Made by a program: the position numbers and the translations under genes
NCBI GenBank assembly: GCA_029252805.1
Contig: JAQXAR010000024.1
Location: 24,977 to 88,976, forward strand
Origin: Rickettsiales bacterium
GTDB taxonomy: Bacteria; Pseudomonadota; Alphaproteobacteria; Rickettsiales; JALZUV01
Direction: 5' to 3'
Length of the DNA stretch: 64,000 nt
Part shown: positions 1 to 7,753 of the stretch, piece by piece
Layout of the letters: the number at the start of each line of letters is the position of its first letter
Numbering within the stretch: the first letter of the stretch is position 1
The notes under the pieces: generated by a model
The model's input: only the letters and a program-made list of their open reading frames with translations
The model's database searches: none
Told to the model about the DNA's origin: nothing

Positions 1-255
1 AAAATCACCGGTGAGGGGCAAAACCGCGTTGAAGCGCTGCGTTTGGCCGATATTTTCCGCGCGAGTGTGGTGGATTCTACGACGGAATCTTTTGTATTTG
101 AAATGACCGGCGCTTCGGCCAAGATTGATGCATTTCTTGATCTAATGCGTCCCTTAGGCTTGGTCGAAACCTCGCGCACGGGGGTGGTGGCAATCGCCCG
201 GGGTAAAGAGGGTATCATCGAAGGTCGCCGTCTCGTGACTGAACTGCGCCAGTAG
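1..255 (+). CDS. ilvN: Acetolactate synthase small subunit, C-terminal part (5' end outside window)
   Basis: Frame 1 is open from the first base and ends at the TAG at 253-255, so the gene starts left of the window. The visible 84 residues include RLADIFRASVVDST and a later KIDAFLDLMRPLGLVE stretch, followed by a VVAIARG segment. This is the C-terminal domain typical of the IlvN/IlvH regulatory subunit, which binds the large subunit of acetohydroxyacid synthase and confers valine feedback control in branched-chain amino acid synthesis. An internal TTG at 43 could be mistaken for a start. The symbol ilvH is equally used for this family. thrC follows after 7 bases, so the two are probably co-transcribed. 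Confidence 0.85.
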   Translation, partial: KITGEGQNRVEALRLADIFRASVVDSTTESFVFEMTGASAKIDAFLDLMRPLGLVETSRTGVVAIARGKEGIIEGRRLVTELRQ

Positions 256-262
256 CTCCCCC

Positions 263-1642
263 ATGCCTATCATTTATCAATCGACGCGTGGGCAATCGCC
301 TGAACTTTCATTTAAAGAAGTCGTACTTGCGGGGCTTGCGCCGGATGGCGGGCTTTATGTGCCGAAAACGTTGCCGCATTTCTCGAAAGAGAAAATTGCG
401 AGTTGGAAAGGCTTGGATTATCCAAGCCTAGCCGCAGAGATTCTCGCGCCCTTCTGCGATGATATTGATATTAAGCGTCTGACCCAAGCGGCTTACAGCA
501 CGTTCCGCCACGAAGAGACGGCGCCTTTGACAAAGCTGGCGGAGGGGCATTATCTGTTGGAGCTGTTCCATGGCCCGACCCTGGCGTTTAAAGATTTTGC
601 GCTACAGCTTTTGGGGCATTTATTTGACGAATTACTCGCGGAAAAAGGTGAGCATGCGACGATTTTGGGTGCCACTTCGGGCGATACGGGATCGGCGGCG
701 ATTGCCGGTTGTCGGGGGCGTAAGAATATGGATATTTATATCCTGCACCCTAAAGGCCGCGTGTCAGATGTGCAGCGCCGCCAGATGACGACGGTATTGG
801 ATAGCAATGTGCATAATATCGCAGTGGAAGGCAGTTTCGATGATTGCCAGCGGATCGTCAAAGAGTTGTTTACCGATGCAGAATTTCGTCAAAAGCAGCG
901 CTTAACGGCGGTGAATTCGATCAATTGGGCGCGAATTATGGCGCAGATCGTATATTACTTTTACGCCTCGCTAAAATTAGGCGGGCCTGAGCAAGCGGTG
1001 AGTTTCTCTGTTCCGACCGGGAATTTTGGTGATATTTATGCGGGCTATCTCGCCAAGCGTATGGGGCTGCCGGTGGATACGCTGATGATTGCCTCAAACC
1101 GCAATGATATTCTCACACGCTGCTTTGAGACCGGCGAATATAAGGTCGATGGAGCCACTCCAAGCCTGAGCCCAAGTATGGATATTCAAATTTCCAGCAA
1201 TTTTGAACGTTTATTGTTCGAATATGTGGATGCCGATGCGGAGGCGCTTCGCCAAATGATGGCTGATTTAAAGGAAACGGGCAGCTTTACGTTACCGCAA
1301 GCGGCGCATCAGCGCTTACAGGCTAATTTTAAGGCCGCCCGCGTGGATGACGCGCAAACCTTGGCTGAAATTCAAGAGATTTATGAGAAAACTGGCGAAA
1401 TTCTCGATCCGCATAGTGCGGTGGGCACCAAATCAGCCGTAAAAGTACAGAAACCGGGCATTCCCATGGTGACTCTGGCAACGGCACACCCGGCTAAGTT
1501 CCCCGATGCGGTTAAGGAAGCCATCGCACTAACGCCTGATTTACCGCCTCATATGGCTGATCTCTACGAAAAAGAGGAGCGAATGGTGATTCTGAGCGCT
1601 AAATCACACGAAATAAAGCATTTTATTGAAAATTCTGCCTAA
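263..1642 (+). CDS. thrC: Threonine synthase
   Basis: The 459-residue product matches the length of the long (fungal/alphaproteobacterial) class of PLP-dependent threonine synthases, which convert O-phosphohomoserine to threonine. The N-terminus (residues 1-20) has the typical YQSTRG opening. The PLP lysine lies in the LAFKDFALQLLGH segment near residue 110, and a GATSGDTGSAA phosphate-binding loop follows at about 133-143. An SVPTGNFGDIYAGY segment lies near residue 250. The ATG at 263 is 7 bases after the ilvN stop, which suggests one amino-acid biosynthesis operon. No terminator is obvious after the stop. The next element is a Pho-box-like promoter that begins one base later. Confidence 0.95.
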   Translation: MPIIYQSTRGQSPELSFKEVVLAGLAPDGGLYVPKTLPHFSKEKIASWKGLDYPSLAAEILAPFCDDIDIKRLTQAAYSTFRHEETAPLTKLAEGHYLLELFHGPTLAFKDFALQLLGHLFDELLAEKGEHATILGATSGDTGSAAIAGCRGRKNMDIYILHPKGRVSDVQRRQMTTVLDSNVHNIAVEGSFDDCQRIVKELFTDAEFRQKQRLTAVNSINWARIMAQIVYYFYASLKLGGPEQAVSFSVPTGNFGDIYAGYLAKRMGLPVDTLMIASNRNDILTRCFETGEYKVDGATPSLSPSMDIQISSNFERLLFEYVDADAEALRQMMADLKETGSFTLPQAAHQRLQANFKAARVDDAQTLAEIQEIYEKTGEILDPHSAVGTKSAVKVQKPGIPMVTLATAHPAKFPDAVKEAIALTPDLPPHMADLYEKEERMVILSAKSHEIKHFIENSA

Positions 1643-1676
1643 CGTTCATCAAATTGAAACATTTCTTCCGTACACT
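1643..1676 (+). promoter_or_regulatory. Pho-box-like promoter of the orphan cluster (site A)
   Basis: Two 7-base half-sites, CGTTCAT (1643-1649) and TTGAAAC (1654-1660), are separated by CAAA. They are followed by exactly 10 bases and then a -10-like TACACT (1671-1676). The 7-4-7-10-hexamer layout equals the E. coli phoA promoter. Transcription would start near 1683, with a Shine-Dalgarno TTAGGA just upstream of the ATG at 1702. The same layout occurs at 37106-37073 (minus) and 48169-48202. Binding by PhoB is inferred from architecture only. Confidence 0.55.
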
Positions 1677-1701
1677 GATTGTAGAAAGGTTTTAGGACGA
1701 T

Positions 1702-3147
1702 ATGAGCATGTTTGAAGATATAATGGGTTTTTTACCCGGCGGCGACAGTTTAATGGATATAGGAGGTTTCCTATCAGGTGACAAAACTGGCATCCAAACA
1801 ATGGCCGGTATGGTCGGCAACGGTGCGTGGTATGGGCAATTACTTTTCCCGTCCGCTGCCAATAAAGCAAAAAACGTTGCAAAGTTAGTCGATCTCTTCG
1901 GTGATGGATTCCAACGCGAAGATCTTGACGATTTAGGCGGTATTGTTGCCGATGGTTTTGTCGCGCATTTTGGTACTGCAATCTTTGGTGATAGCCATAT
2001 GGGTAAATTAATGGCCGTAGGTGCTGGTGCTCTTGTAAGTATGCTCGTTGAGAACCTATTGCATGAATTCGCACATATAAGCCCCGAAGCGTCTGAAGAA
2101 GCAATGAGAACGGCTGGAGATAAGGCCATTGCGAAAACAATGAAAGATACAGCCGATCTAACCCGTACGCCTGAACAGATGGCGACGTGGGAAAAACACA
2201 ATTTAACAATTGATATGAGCGCAGAAGATCATAAAAAAGAATGGGTTGCGGATTATGTGCGCGATCATAAGCAAGAATATCAAGTGGATACGACGGGTGG
2301 TGGTTTTAAACTTATTGATTCGCAATTAAAGCTTGCTGCTGAACAAGACGCGGCTGCAAAATATGCTGAAACCTTTGCGACGCAAAGCAGCTTCCAGCGT
2401 GTGATGACCAAAGATGAATATACTAAAGCAGGTCTTGAGCGATTAGGTGTCTATGAAGAACTGGATGCGGAGGGCAACGTCACTAACAAAGCGGAAATCG
2501 CCAAAGATACAAAATTCTTACAGGAAGAATATGCTCAGAAACTGACTCTGGCGCGCGCGGAAGTGCTAGCAAACGGCGTGGTGGCTGATCCCGCCAAGGC
2601 TAAAGCGAAACCAGTTGCGAACCCGAAGGTAACAACAAGTGGAGTAGATCCGAAGGGCGTTGCAGGTGCTGCGGTGGTTGCGGGGGCTGCAGGCGCGAAT
2701 GCGAACACGAATGCGAACACGAATGGGAACACGACTGTCACTGTAACGAATACCCCAAAAACAAAAGCACAAGAAGCTGCCGATGAGGTGATCAGGAACG
2801 TTAAGAAAAACTCAGAGGCGATTCTTCTAGAAAAGAAGGCAGACGTAAAAGCAAAAGAAGCGGATATCCCGGAGGTTACGCCAGCACCAACTGAAAAGCA
2901 GCGCACCGAAGACGCCTTTGATGGTTGGGTTATGGATGATGGAAGTAAGGGCGGTCCAAGTAAGGATAATAATCAATTGCCAGTTGAAAGTGAATATAAT
3001 TTCTTGCTGTCTCCAGATGAAGCAGTGGAAACTAATTCAGATGTCGTAGCGAATTTTGGAAATAAGCTGAAAAAAGTCACTGAGGAAGCTCAGAATATTA
3101 ATTTTGTGCTTGAGCGTCGTCCTAAGGGCCAGATTGCGTTGACATAA
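1702..3147 (+). CDS. Unknown protein with an HEFAH motif, first gene of orphan cluster
   Basis: I do not recognise this 481-residue protein. The ATG at 1702 has a TTAGGA ribosome site 5-6 bases upstream. There is no signal peptide. The N-terminal third (1-130) is glycine-rich and moderately hydrophobic, and a hydrophobic helix (about 104-118) runs into H121-E-F-A-H125, which fits the HExxH zinc-protease pattern. A third metal ligand is not certain. Residues 140-290 are charged and helical. Residues 310-360 are low complexity (Ala/Gly, then Asn-Thr repeats). The last 120 residues are acidic and polar. A gap of 2 bases separates it from the next gene, so the cluster is an operon. A Pho-box-like promoter lies directly upstream. 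It could be a cytoplasmic or non-classically exported protein; no function is assigned. Confidence 0.8.
   Translation: MSMFEDIMGFLPGGDSLMDIGGFLSGDKTGIQTMAGMVGNGAWYGQLLFPSAANKAKNVAKLVDLFGDGFQREDLDDLGGIVADGFVAHFGTAIFGDSHMGKLMAVGAGALVSMLVENLLHEFAHISPEASEEAMRTAGDKAIAKTMKDTADLTRTPEQMATWEKHNLTIDMSAEDHKKEWVADYVRDHKQEYQVDTTGGGFKLIDSQLKLAAEQDAAAKYAETFATQSSFQRVMTKDEYTKAGLERLGVYEELDAEGNVTNKAEIAKDTKFLQEEYAQKLTLARAEVLANGVVADPAKAKAKPVANPKVTTSGVDPKGVAGAAVVAGAAGANANTNANTNGNTTVTVTNTPKTKAQEAADEVIRNVKKNSEAILLEKKADVKAKEADIPEVTPAPTEKQRTEDAFDGWVMDDGSKGGPSKDNNQLPVESEYNFLLSPDEAVETNSDVVANFGNKLKKVTEEAQNINFVLERRPKGQIALT
2695..2736 (+). repeat. 12-base in-frame tandem repeat
   Basis: Inside the first orphan gene, the unit GCGAACACGAAT occurs twice in tandem (2701-2712, 2713-2724). 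A half copy lies before it and a diverged copy after it. It encodes a short Asn-Ala-Asn-Thr run in the low-complexity linker. The copy number could vary by slippage without a frameshift, because the unit is four codons. Confidence 0.7.
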
Positions 3148-3149
3148 GC

Positions 3150-4241
3150 ATGGTTGATTCACAAACAGCAGAGCAAGGTAAAAAGACGTCGGAAGCGGCG
3201 GGAAGCTTTTTTACTACGGTTTTTACCACTTGGGGAAAAGCTTCAAAAGGTGTTTTGAGAAACAAGAAAACGCGTGATAACGTTTATAAAGTCTTAGAGG
3301 ATTCAGAATTATTAACCGCTTTTCTTGGCCCTAAAATTGCCGGTGCCGCTGATACTGTAAAGATGTTTTTGGGAACAGATACAGATGCGATCCTCGCAGA
3401 GGGCGGAATCACAGGTAAAACAGGTGCGAAGCTACTAAATGATGGTGCTACCGCGGGAAGTAAACAGTTCGGTTACTATGTCGCTAGAAATTATTTAGGT
3501 CTGAAAGATCCAGCAATGGCAGAGCGTGTTGGCGGTATGATTGGCACCATGGTCGGCGGGCATATCTCTAAGATGATTTTCAACAAATTAGGGATTCCTG
3601 ATTCGAAAAAAGATGAAATAATTGCTGATACAGCTGTAGAAACGGCTCCAACAGCAGAAACGACTCCAACAGCAGAAGAGATTGGTAAAGCGGCAGTTGC
3701 AAAACATATAGCGGATGAAGAAGCAAAAGAAGCAGAAGCAAAAGCAAAAGAAGAAGTGGTAGCAAAAGAAGAAGCACATGAAAAATTGAAGAAAACGCTG
3801 ACTGCTAGAGAGAAAACCATTTCGGAGCTTCGGGTGCAGGTGGCCTCATTAAATGAAGAAGCTGTAGCGCAACAAAAAAAACCAGTGGGAGAGGTTGCTG
3901 ATCCCCTGCAAGCCTTTGGTGGCTATACTACGAATAGTAGTGGTGACAATCCTGATGTGAATATAGTGTTTGAGGAGAACGAGACGAAGACCCTCGATGC
4001 CGATGGTGATACAAAGGCGTATCAGGCGAAAAACACAAATAGTACAGACAACGTAATGGGGAAGCTGTTTGAAAGTAGTGGTTTAACAAACTCAATGGGT
4101 AATTTAGCATTTAATTACGAAACAACAACAACCGATGCCCTTTTTACGCATGCTGGTTCGGAAGGAAAGACATCTGATAGGGTGGAAGTCATCATCGATG
4201 GAAGTGCCGTTGGTAAACAGTCGGGCATCCGCAGAGATTAA
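3150..4241 (+). CDS. Unknown protein with Ala/Glu/Lys coiled-coil segment, second gene of orphan cluster
   Basis: I do not recognise this 363-residue protein. Residues 1-150 are mixed helical, with a glycine-zipper-like VGGMIGTMVGGHI stretch near 128-140 that could insert in or lie on a membrane. Residues 155-172 hold a short Thr/Pro/Ala repeat. Residues 173-235 are almost wholly Ala, Glu and Lys with heptad-like spacing, suggesting a coiled coil. The C-terminal 120 residues are Asn/Thr/Asp-rich. There is no signal peptide. The ATG is 2 bases after the preceding stop and has no clear ribosome site, so translational coupling is likely. It belongs to the same putative transcript as its neighbours, under the Pho-box-like promoter at 1643. 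Confidence 0.78.
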   Translation: MVDSQTAEQGKKTSEAAGSFFTTVFTTWGKASKGVLRNKKTRDNVYKVLEDSELLTAFLGPKIAGAADTVKMFLGTDTDAILAEGGITGKTGAKLLNDGATAGSKQFGYYVARNYLGLKDPAMAERVGGMIGTMVGGHISKMIFNKLGIPDSKKDEIIADTAVETAPTAETTPTAEEIGKAAVAKHIADEEAKEAEAKAKEEVVAKEEAHEKLKKTLTAREKTISELRVQVASLNEEAVAQQKKPVGEVADPLQAFGGYTTNSSGDNPDVNIVFEENETKTLDADGDTKAYQAKNTNSTDNVMGKLFESSGLTNSMGNLAFNYETTTTDALFTHAGSEGKTSDRVEVIIDGSAVGKQSGIRRD

Positions 4242-4285
4242 CTTCCGTTCAGTAGGGCGGATATTGAAAAGAGAGAGAAGAGAAA

Positions 4286-4903
4286 ATGACTGATGGATTC
4301 GTAGCGGGTATGTTGAAGGAATCATTTCCAGTGGTGGGTAACATCATGGAACTGAAAGACACGGTTGCTGATTTTAGAGAAAAAGGGGTGGTGAATTCTG
4401 GTATTCGTGCGGGTTTAAATTGTGTCCCTAATGGACCGTTGACTCTGTGGGCTGAAGGGCTGACTCGTGCGACAAATGGCAAAGGGTGGGAAGAAACTAT
4501 TGCAGATGCGATTGCCGGTGACGGCTCGAAAAAGCAGTCGGACGCAAAAGAAGTCGAACTGTCGATAGACGAACGTGAAAATGTACTTGAAATGGCCACG
4601 GAAACGGCCAGATATATGGAAGTTCCAAGCGAAATGGCTGATGCAATTAATACGAGCCTCAAAAAGATCGATAAAATCAAAAATCCTGAAAAGCAGGCGG
4701 CAACGAGAGATGCTTATTTCACCTTAATTGAACTGCAGGTGAAGATGGAAATTGGTGAAGATGGTAAGGTCACAAGCAAGGAAGCTCAAATGGCTGCCGC
4801 TGTTGGAGAAGAATTAAAGAAGGCGGGCTATGCTCCTGTACCAGAAAATACCGAAGCCGGTTTACAAAGGAATGGCGGAGGCGTTAAAGGCAAGGGTGCC
4901 TAA
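4286..4903 (+). CDS. Unknown helical protein, third gene of orphan cluster
   Basis: I do not recognise this 205-residue protein. A purine-rich GAGAGAGAAGAG stretch upstream can serve as ribosome site for the ATG at 4286. The sequence is mostly helical and charged, with no signal peptide or clear membrane span. Residues 1-75 carry hydrophobic and glycine positions, 90-190 look like a helical bundle, and the C-terminus ends in a Gly-rich tail (GGGVKGKGA). The 44-base gap after the second gene contains no terminator, so it is probably the last gene of the orphan operon. The leaderless ychF promoter begins 10 bases downstream. Confidence 0.75.
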   Translation: MTDGFVAGMLKESFPVVGNIMELKDTVADFREKGVVNSGIRAGLNCVPNGPLTLWAEGLTRATNGKGWEETIADAIAGDGSKKQSDAKEVELSIDERENVLEMATETARYMEVPSEMADAINTSLKKIDKIKNPEKQAATRDAYFTLIELQVKMEIGEDGKVTSKEAQMAAAVGEELKKAGYAPVPENTEAGLQRNGGGVKGKGA

Positions 4904-4913
4904 AACTCCACGC

Positions 4914-4942
4914 TTGCCCAAAACACCCTAACCGATTATACC
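4914..4942 (+). promoter_or_regulatory. ychF promoter giving a leaderless mRNA
   Basis: A -35 TTGCCC (4914-4919), a 17-base spacer and a -10 TATACC (4937-4942) place the expected +1 at 4948-4950. The ychF ATG is at 4950, and there is no Shine-Dalgarno sequence upstream of it. Both facts point to a leaderless transcript. This is read by eye, not mapped. Confidence 0.5.
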
Positions 4943-4949
4943 CCGCCAC

Positions 4950-6053
4950 ATGGGATTTAATTGTGGAATTGTTGGCCTACCGAATGTAGGCAAATCAACT
5001 TTATTTAACGCGTTATTGCAGACGGCTCAGGCCGAGGCTGCGAATTATCCATTCTGTACGATCGAGCCGAATGTTGGCCGTGTGGCCGTGCCGGACCCGC
5101 GTCTTGATGCGCTGGCCGAAATCGTGAAGCCGCAAGCCGTGCTGCCGACCCACCTTGAATTTGTCGATATTGCTGGCCTCGTCAAAGGCGCGAGTCAAGG
5201 CGAGGGCTTGGGCAATCAGTTCCTCGGGCATATTCGTGGTGTCGATGCGATTGGCTTTGTGCTGCGCTGCTTCGAAGATGATGATATCACGCATGTCGAA
5301 GGCTCGGTTGATCCGATCCGCGATGCTGAGATCATCGAAACAGAGCTGGTGCTCGCCGATTTAGAGTCGATTGAGAAACGCACTTATGCGTTGGAAAAAC
5401 GTGCGCGAGGCCAAGATAAAGAGGCTAAAGCGCTGCTGCCGATCGTGCAGAAAATGCATGAACATCTAGCTGAGGGTAACCCGGCGCGCTTGCTTATTCC
5501 CACGGATGCGGATGATCTAAAACTCTTCCATAGTTTGCAGCTTCTCACCGCTAAGCCGATTCTTTATATCGCCAATGTGGAAGAAGAGGCCGCCGCGAAC
5601 GGTAATGCGCATTCTGCCAAGGTCGAAGAATATGCCAAGCAGCATAACGCGCCGTGTATCCTCATTTCTGCCGCGATTGAGGCGGAGCTCTCCAGTCTTG
5701 ATTCGGAAGAGGAAAAACTAGAATTTCTGGCCGATTTAGGGCTAGCGGAATCCGGCCTTGCGAAAATTATTCGTTCAGGTTACGCGCTGCTGGCACAGCA
5801 AACCTTCTTTACGGCAGGCGTGAAAGAAGTGCGTGCTTGGACGGTGAGAACCGGTGCGACGGCGCCTAACGCTGCCGGCGTTATCCATACCGATTTTGAG
5901 CGCGGATTTATCCGCGCCGAAGTCACTGCTTATGACGATTATATCGCCTGTAAGGGCGAACAAGGTGCCAAAGAAGCGGGTAAGCTCCGCCTAGAGGGCA
6001 AAGAGTATGTCTTAGCCGATGGCGACGTCGTGCATTTCAGGTTCAACGTTTAG
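4950..6053 (+). CDS. ychF: Redox-regulated ATPase/GTPase YchF (OLA1 family)
   Basis: The 367-residue product has the normal YchF length. The P-loop GLPNVGKST lies at residues 8-16, and DIAGLVKGASQGEGLGNQFL carries the G3 region. The NVEE motif (about residue 208) occupies the altered G4 position that gives this family its preference for ATP. The C-terminal TGS-like domain ends in ADGDVVHFRFNV. YchF is a cytosolic, ribosome-associated regulator of translation and oxidative stress responses. The gene appears monocistronic with its own promoter. The start is fixed by homology at the N-terminus and by the promoter position. Confidence 0.95.
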   Translation: MGFNCGIVGLPNVGKSTLFNALLQTAQAEAANYPFCTIEPNVGRVAVPDPRLDALAEIVKPQAVLPTHLEFVDIAGLVKGASQGEGLGNQFLGHIRGVDAIGFVLRCFEDDDITHVEGSVDPIRDAEIIETELVLADLESIEKRTYALEKRARGQDKEAKALLPIVQKMHEHLAEGNPARLLIPTDADDLKLFHSLQLLTAKPILYIANVEEEAAANGNAHSAKVEEYAKQHNAPCILISAAIEAELSSLDSEEEKLEFLADLGLAESGLAKIIRSGYALLAQQTFFTAGVKEVRAWTVRTGATAPNAAGVIHTDFERGFIRAEVTAYDDYIACKGEQGAKEAGKLRLEGKEYVLADGDVVHFRFNV

Positions 6054-6086
6054 TTTAGTCTTTAATTGTTTCTCCTCTGCGTGCCT

Positions 6087-6105
6087 GCTATCGCGGGCTG
6101 ATAGC
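6087..6105. terminator. Small perfect hairpin downstream of ychF
   Basis: GCTATC (6087-6092) and GATAGC (6100-6105) form a 6-bp stem with a 7-base GC-rich loop, 34 bases after the ychF stop. A T-run at 6128-6133 is too far away for a classical intrinsic terminator, so the role is uncertain. The rest of the 120-base gap holds only the promoter of the next gene. Confidence 0.3.
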
Positions 6106-6137
6106 TCACTCGGTCTACTGATCTCGCTTTTTTATGA

Positions 6138-6166
6138 TTGCTCCCTAAGGGCTAACCGTTTAAACA
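6138..6166 (+). promoter_or_regulatory. Promoter of the ferredoxin-NADP reductase gene, probably leaderless
   Basis: TTGCTC (6138-6143), a 17-base spacer and TAAACA (6161-6166) predict +1 at 6172-6174. The ATG of the downstream gene is at 6174 and lacks a Shine-Dalgarno sequence. The -10 is only a moderate match. The arrangement parallels those of ychF and nuoA. Confidence 0.4.
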
Positions 6167-6173
6167 TTTTTGC

Positions 6174-7184
6174 ATGATAAAACATGAAACAGATATTTGT
6201 ATTATTGGTGCGGGGCCGGTTGGGCTTTTTGCCATTTTTGAAGCGGGCATGTTGAAGATGCGTACCCATGTGGTCGATACGCTGGATATGATTGGCGGGC
6301 AATGTGCCGCGCTCTATCCAGAAAAACCGATTTACGATATTGCGGCGCACGCCTCCATCACCGGCCAAGGTCTGACGGATGAGTTGGCGAAACAAGCCGA
6401 GCCGTTTGATCCGGTTTATCATCTGGGCCAGCAAGTGGTGAAGGTGGATAAACAAGGCGAGGGCTTTGTGGTTGAAACCTCCAAAGGCACGCAAATTAGC
6501 TGTAAGGGCATTATTATTGCGGCAGGCGCAGGCGCCTTTGGCCCGAACCGTCCGCCCCTCGAAGGGCTGGAAGCTTACGAGGGTAGTAGCGTGTTTTACA
6601 TGGTCGCCAAGCGCGAAGAGTTTCGTGATAAGCGTATTGTAATTGCGGGTGGGGGAGACTCTGCGGTGGATTGGGCCTTGTCGCTGGCGGATTTGGCCGA
6701 GCATATTTATTTTGTACATCGCCGTCCAAAATTCCGTGCTGCGCCGGATTCGGTTGAAAAACTGCATGCGTTGGCAGAGGCTGGTAAGATCGAATTGGTG
6801 GTGCCGTATCAGTTAGATTCTCTGCAAGGTGATAATGGGCAACTTACCGGAGTTGGCGTGAAGACACTGGCCGGTGAAACACGGATGTTGGAGGCGGATA
6901 CGATGCTGCCATTCTTTGGCCTATCGATGAATTTAGGGCCGATTGCTGAATGGGGTTTGAACCTGAATATGAGCCATATTGAAGTGCAGGATCCAACGAC
7001 TCTGGCGACCAATGTCGAGGGTATCCACGCGATTGGTGATATTGTGACTTATCCGAATAAATTAAAATTGATTGCCTGCGGCTTCTCTGAAGCGGCGATG
7101 GCCTGCCATGCGCTCTATAAGCGGGTGCATCCCGATGTGGCCCTGCATTTCGAATATTCGACCAGCAAGGGCGTGCCTGCATAA
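6174..7184 (+). CDS. Ferredoxin/flavodoxin-NADP+ reductase, thioredoxin-reductase-like
   Basis: The 336-residue flavoprotein has an N-terminal FAD-binding GAGPVG loop (residues 12-17), GGQCAALYPEKPIYD (about 41-55), an NAD(P) loop VIAGGGDSAVDW near residue 160 and the C-terminal GDIV FAD motif near 288. The CxxC redox pair of true thioredoxin reductases is absent, which places it with type-2 ferredoxin-NADP reductases (B. subtilis YumC type). These dimeric cytosolic enzymes supply reduced ferredoxin or flavodoxin for biosynthesis. It stands alone, with its own promoter upstream and a hairpin downstream. Confidence 0.88.
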   Translation: MIKHETDICIIGAGPVGLFAIFEAGMLKMRTHVVDTLDMIGGQCAALYPEKPIYDIAAHASITGQGLTDELAKQAEPFDPVYHLGQQVVKVDKQGEGFVVETSKGTQISCKGIIIAAGAGAFGPNRPPLEGLEAYEGSSVFYMVAKREEFRDKRIVIAGGGDSAVDWALSLADLAEHIYFVHRRPKFRAAPDSVEKLHALAEAGKIELVVPYQLDSLQGDNGQLTGVGVKTLAGETRMLEADTMLPFFGLSMNLGPIAEWGLNLNMSHIEVQDPTTLATNVEGIHAIGDIVTYPNKLKLIACGFSEAAMACHALYKRVHPDVALHFEYSTSKGVPA

Positions 7185-7231
7185 AAAACTCCATAGTTTC
7201 TCAGTATTTTACTACTGAAAACGCTATGGAG
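7183..7231 (-). terminator. Intrinsic terminator for the small minus-strand gene
   Basis: CTCCATAG (7189-7196) and CTATGGAG (7224-7231) form a perfect 8-bp stem, and TTT/AAA and CAG/CTG pairs continue the stem inside. On the minus strand the stem is followed at once by six T (A-run 7183-7188 on plus). This is a textbook intrinsic terminator for the 7524-7261 gene. In the plus direction the A-run precedes the hairpin, and no T-run follows directly, so it may also stop the reductase transcript less efficiently. Confidence 0.75.
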
Positions 7232-7260
7232 CCAATGTGTTATGTATCTCATGGTTTTTT

Positions 7261-7524
7261 CTACTCTTCAGTCTTTCGACGCGAATCGGAAAAAGGGATA
7301 CTCTTCATGTGACTTTTAGCTTGTTTTGCTAAGTCGCCAGGGGTATCTTTATTTCTCTGAATTTCGTCAAAAGAGTTTTTGATGCTCATTTTCTGAATGA
7401 CTTCGCGGAAGCCATATTTGGAACTGAGTTCAAAAAATCTGAAGATTGCTTTTCTTTTAAAAAATAGAAAAAGTACAAAGAGGATTGCTGCAAATGCAAT
7501 CACGTGGTTTGAAGAAAAATCCAT
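7261..7524 (-). CDS. Small single-span membrane protein, unknown
   Basis: This is an 87-residue protein with one hydrophobic segment at residues 8-22 (AFAAILFVLFLFF region), followed by a basic stretch (KRK) and a polar, charged cytoplasmic tail. The positive residues after the span predict an N-out, C-in orientation. I do not recognise a family; the spacing is unlike TatA. No ribosome site precedes the ATG, and a TATACA hexamer ends 9 bases before it, so initiation may be nearly leaderless. The strong terminator right after the stop supports a real transcription unit. Confidence 0.6.
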   Translation of the reverse strand: MDFSSNHVIAFAAILFVLFLFFKRKAIFRFFELSSKYGFREVIQKMSIKNSFDEIQRNKDTPGDLAKQAKSHMKSIPFSDSRRKTEE

Positions 7525-7696
7525 AATGATAGGTGTATAATGCTTTGGTCTGGAGTTGTAGCCAAAGAAAATTTATTTTTAGTTTAAACAAAATATTAAA
7601 AAAGACTCCAGAGTCAAAGCGTGGTTTTTGAAAAAAATAATTAAAAAAACGGCTACAAAATACCCTCTTAGTATACGTATTTTGTCTCATTATGGG

Positions 7697-7714
7697 ATGA
7701 CAGTTGTGTGACAA
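7697..7714 (-). promoter_or_regulatory. Pho-box-like direct repeat (site E), far upstream of the small membrane-protein gene
   Basis: Read on the minus strand, TTGTCAC and CTGTCAT are separated by ACAA. Each matches the Pho half-site CTGTCAT/TTGTCAC very well, better than sites A to D. No -10 hexamer lies exactly 10 bases downstream (a CATAAT starts only 2 bases after the site), and the nearest minus-strand gene starts about 170 bases away. On the plus strand folD starts 39 bases downstream. The target gene is therefore unclear. The rest of the 7525-7753 gap is AT-rich and holds no ORF I would call. Confidence 0.35.
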
Positions 7715-7753
7715 TTCTTGCAATTTCCGTGGGGAATGGGTAAGCCCGCATTC

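Noticed and set aside
1649..2209. Long minus-strand ORFs opposite the first orphan gene
   Set aside because: They are antisense to a gene with a good promoter and ribosome site, and their composition (runs of Arg, His, Gln, Ser) is typical of shadow frames.
2695..2736. CRISPR-like repeat
   Set aside because: The units are 12 bases in direct tandem without spacers and are in frame within a coding region.
3491..3820. Minus-strand ORFs rich in Ser/Phe/Leu opposite the second orphan gene
   Set aside because: They are the complement of the Ala/Glu/Lys-rich coiled-coil codons and have no independent start signals.
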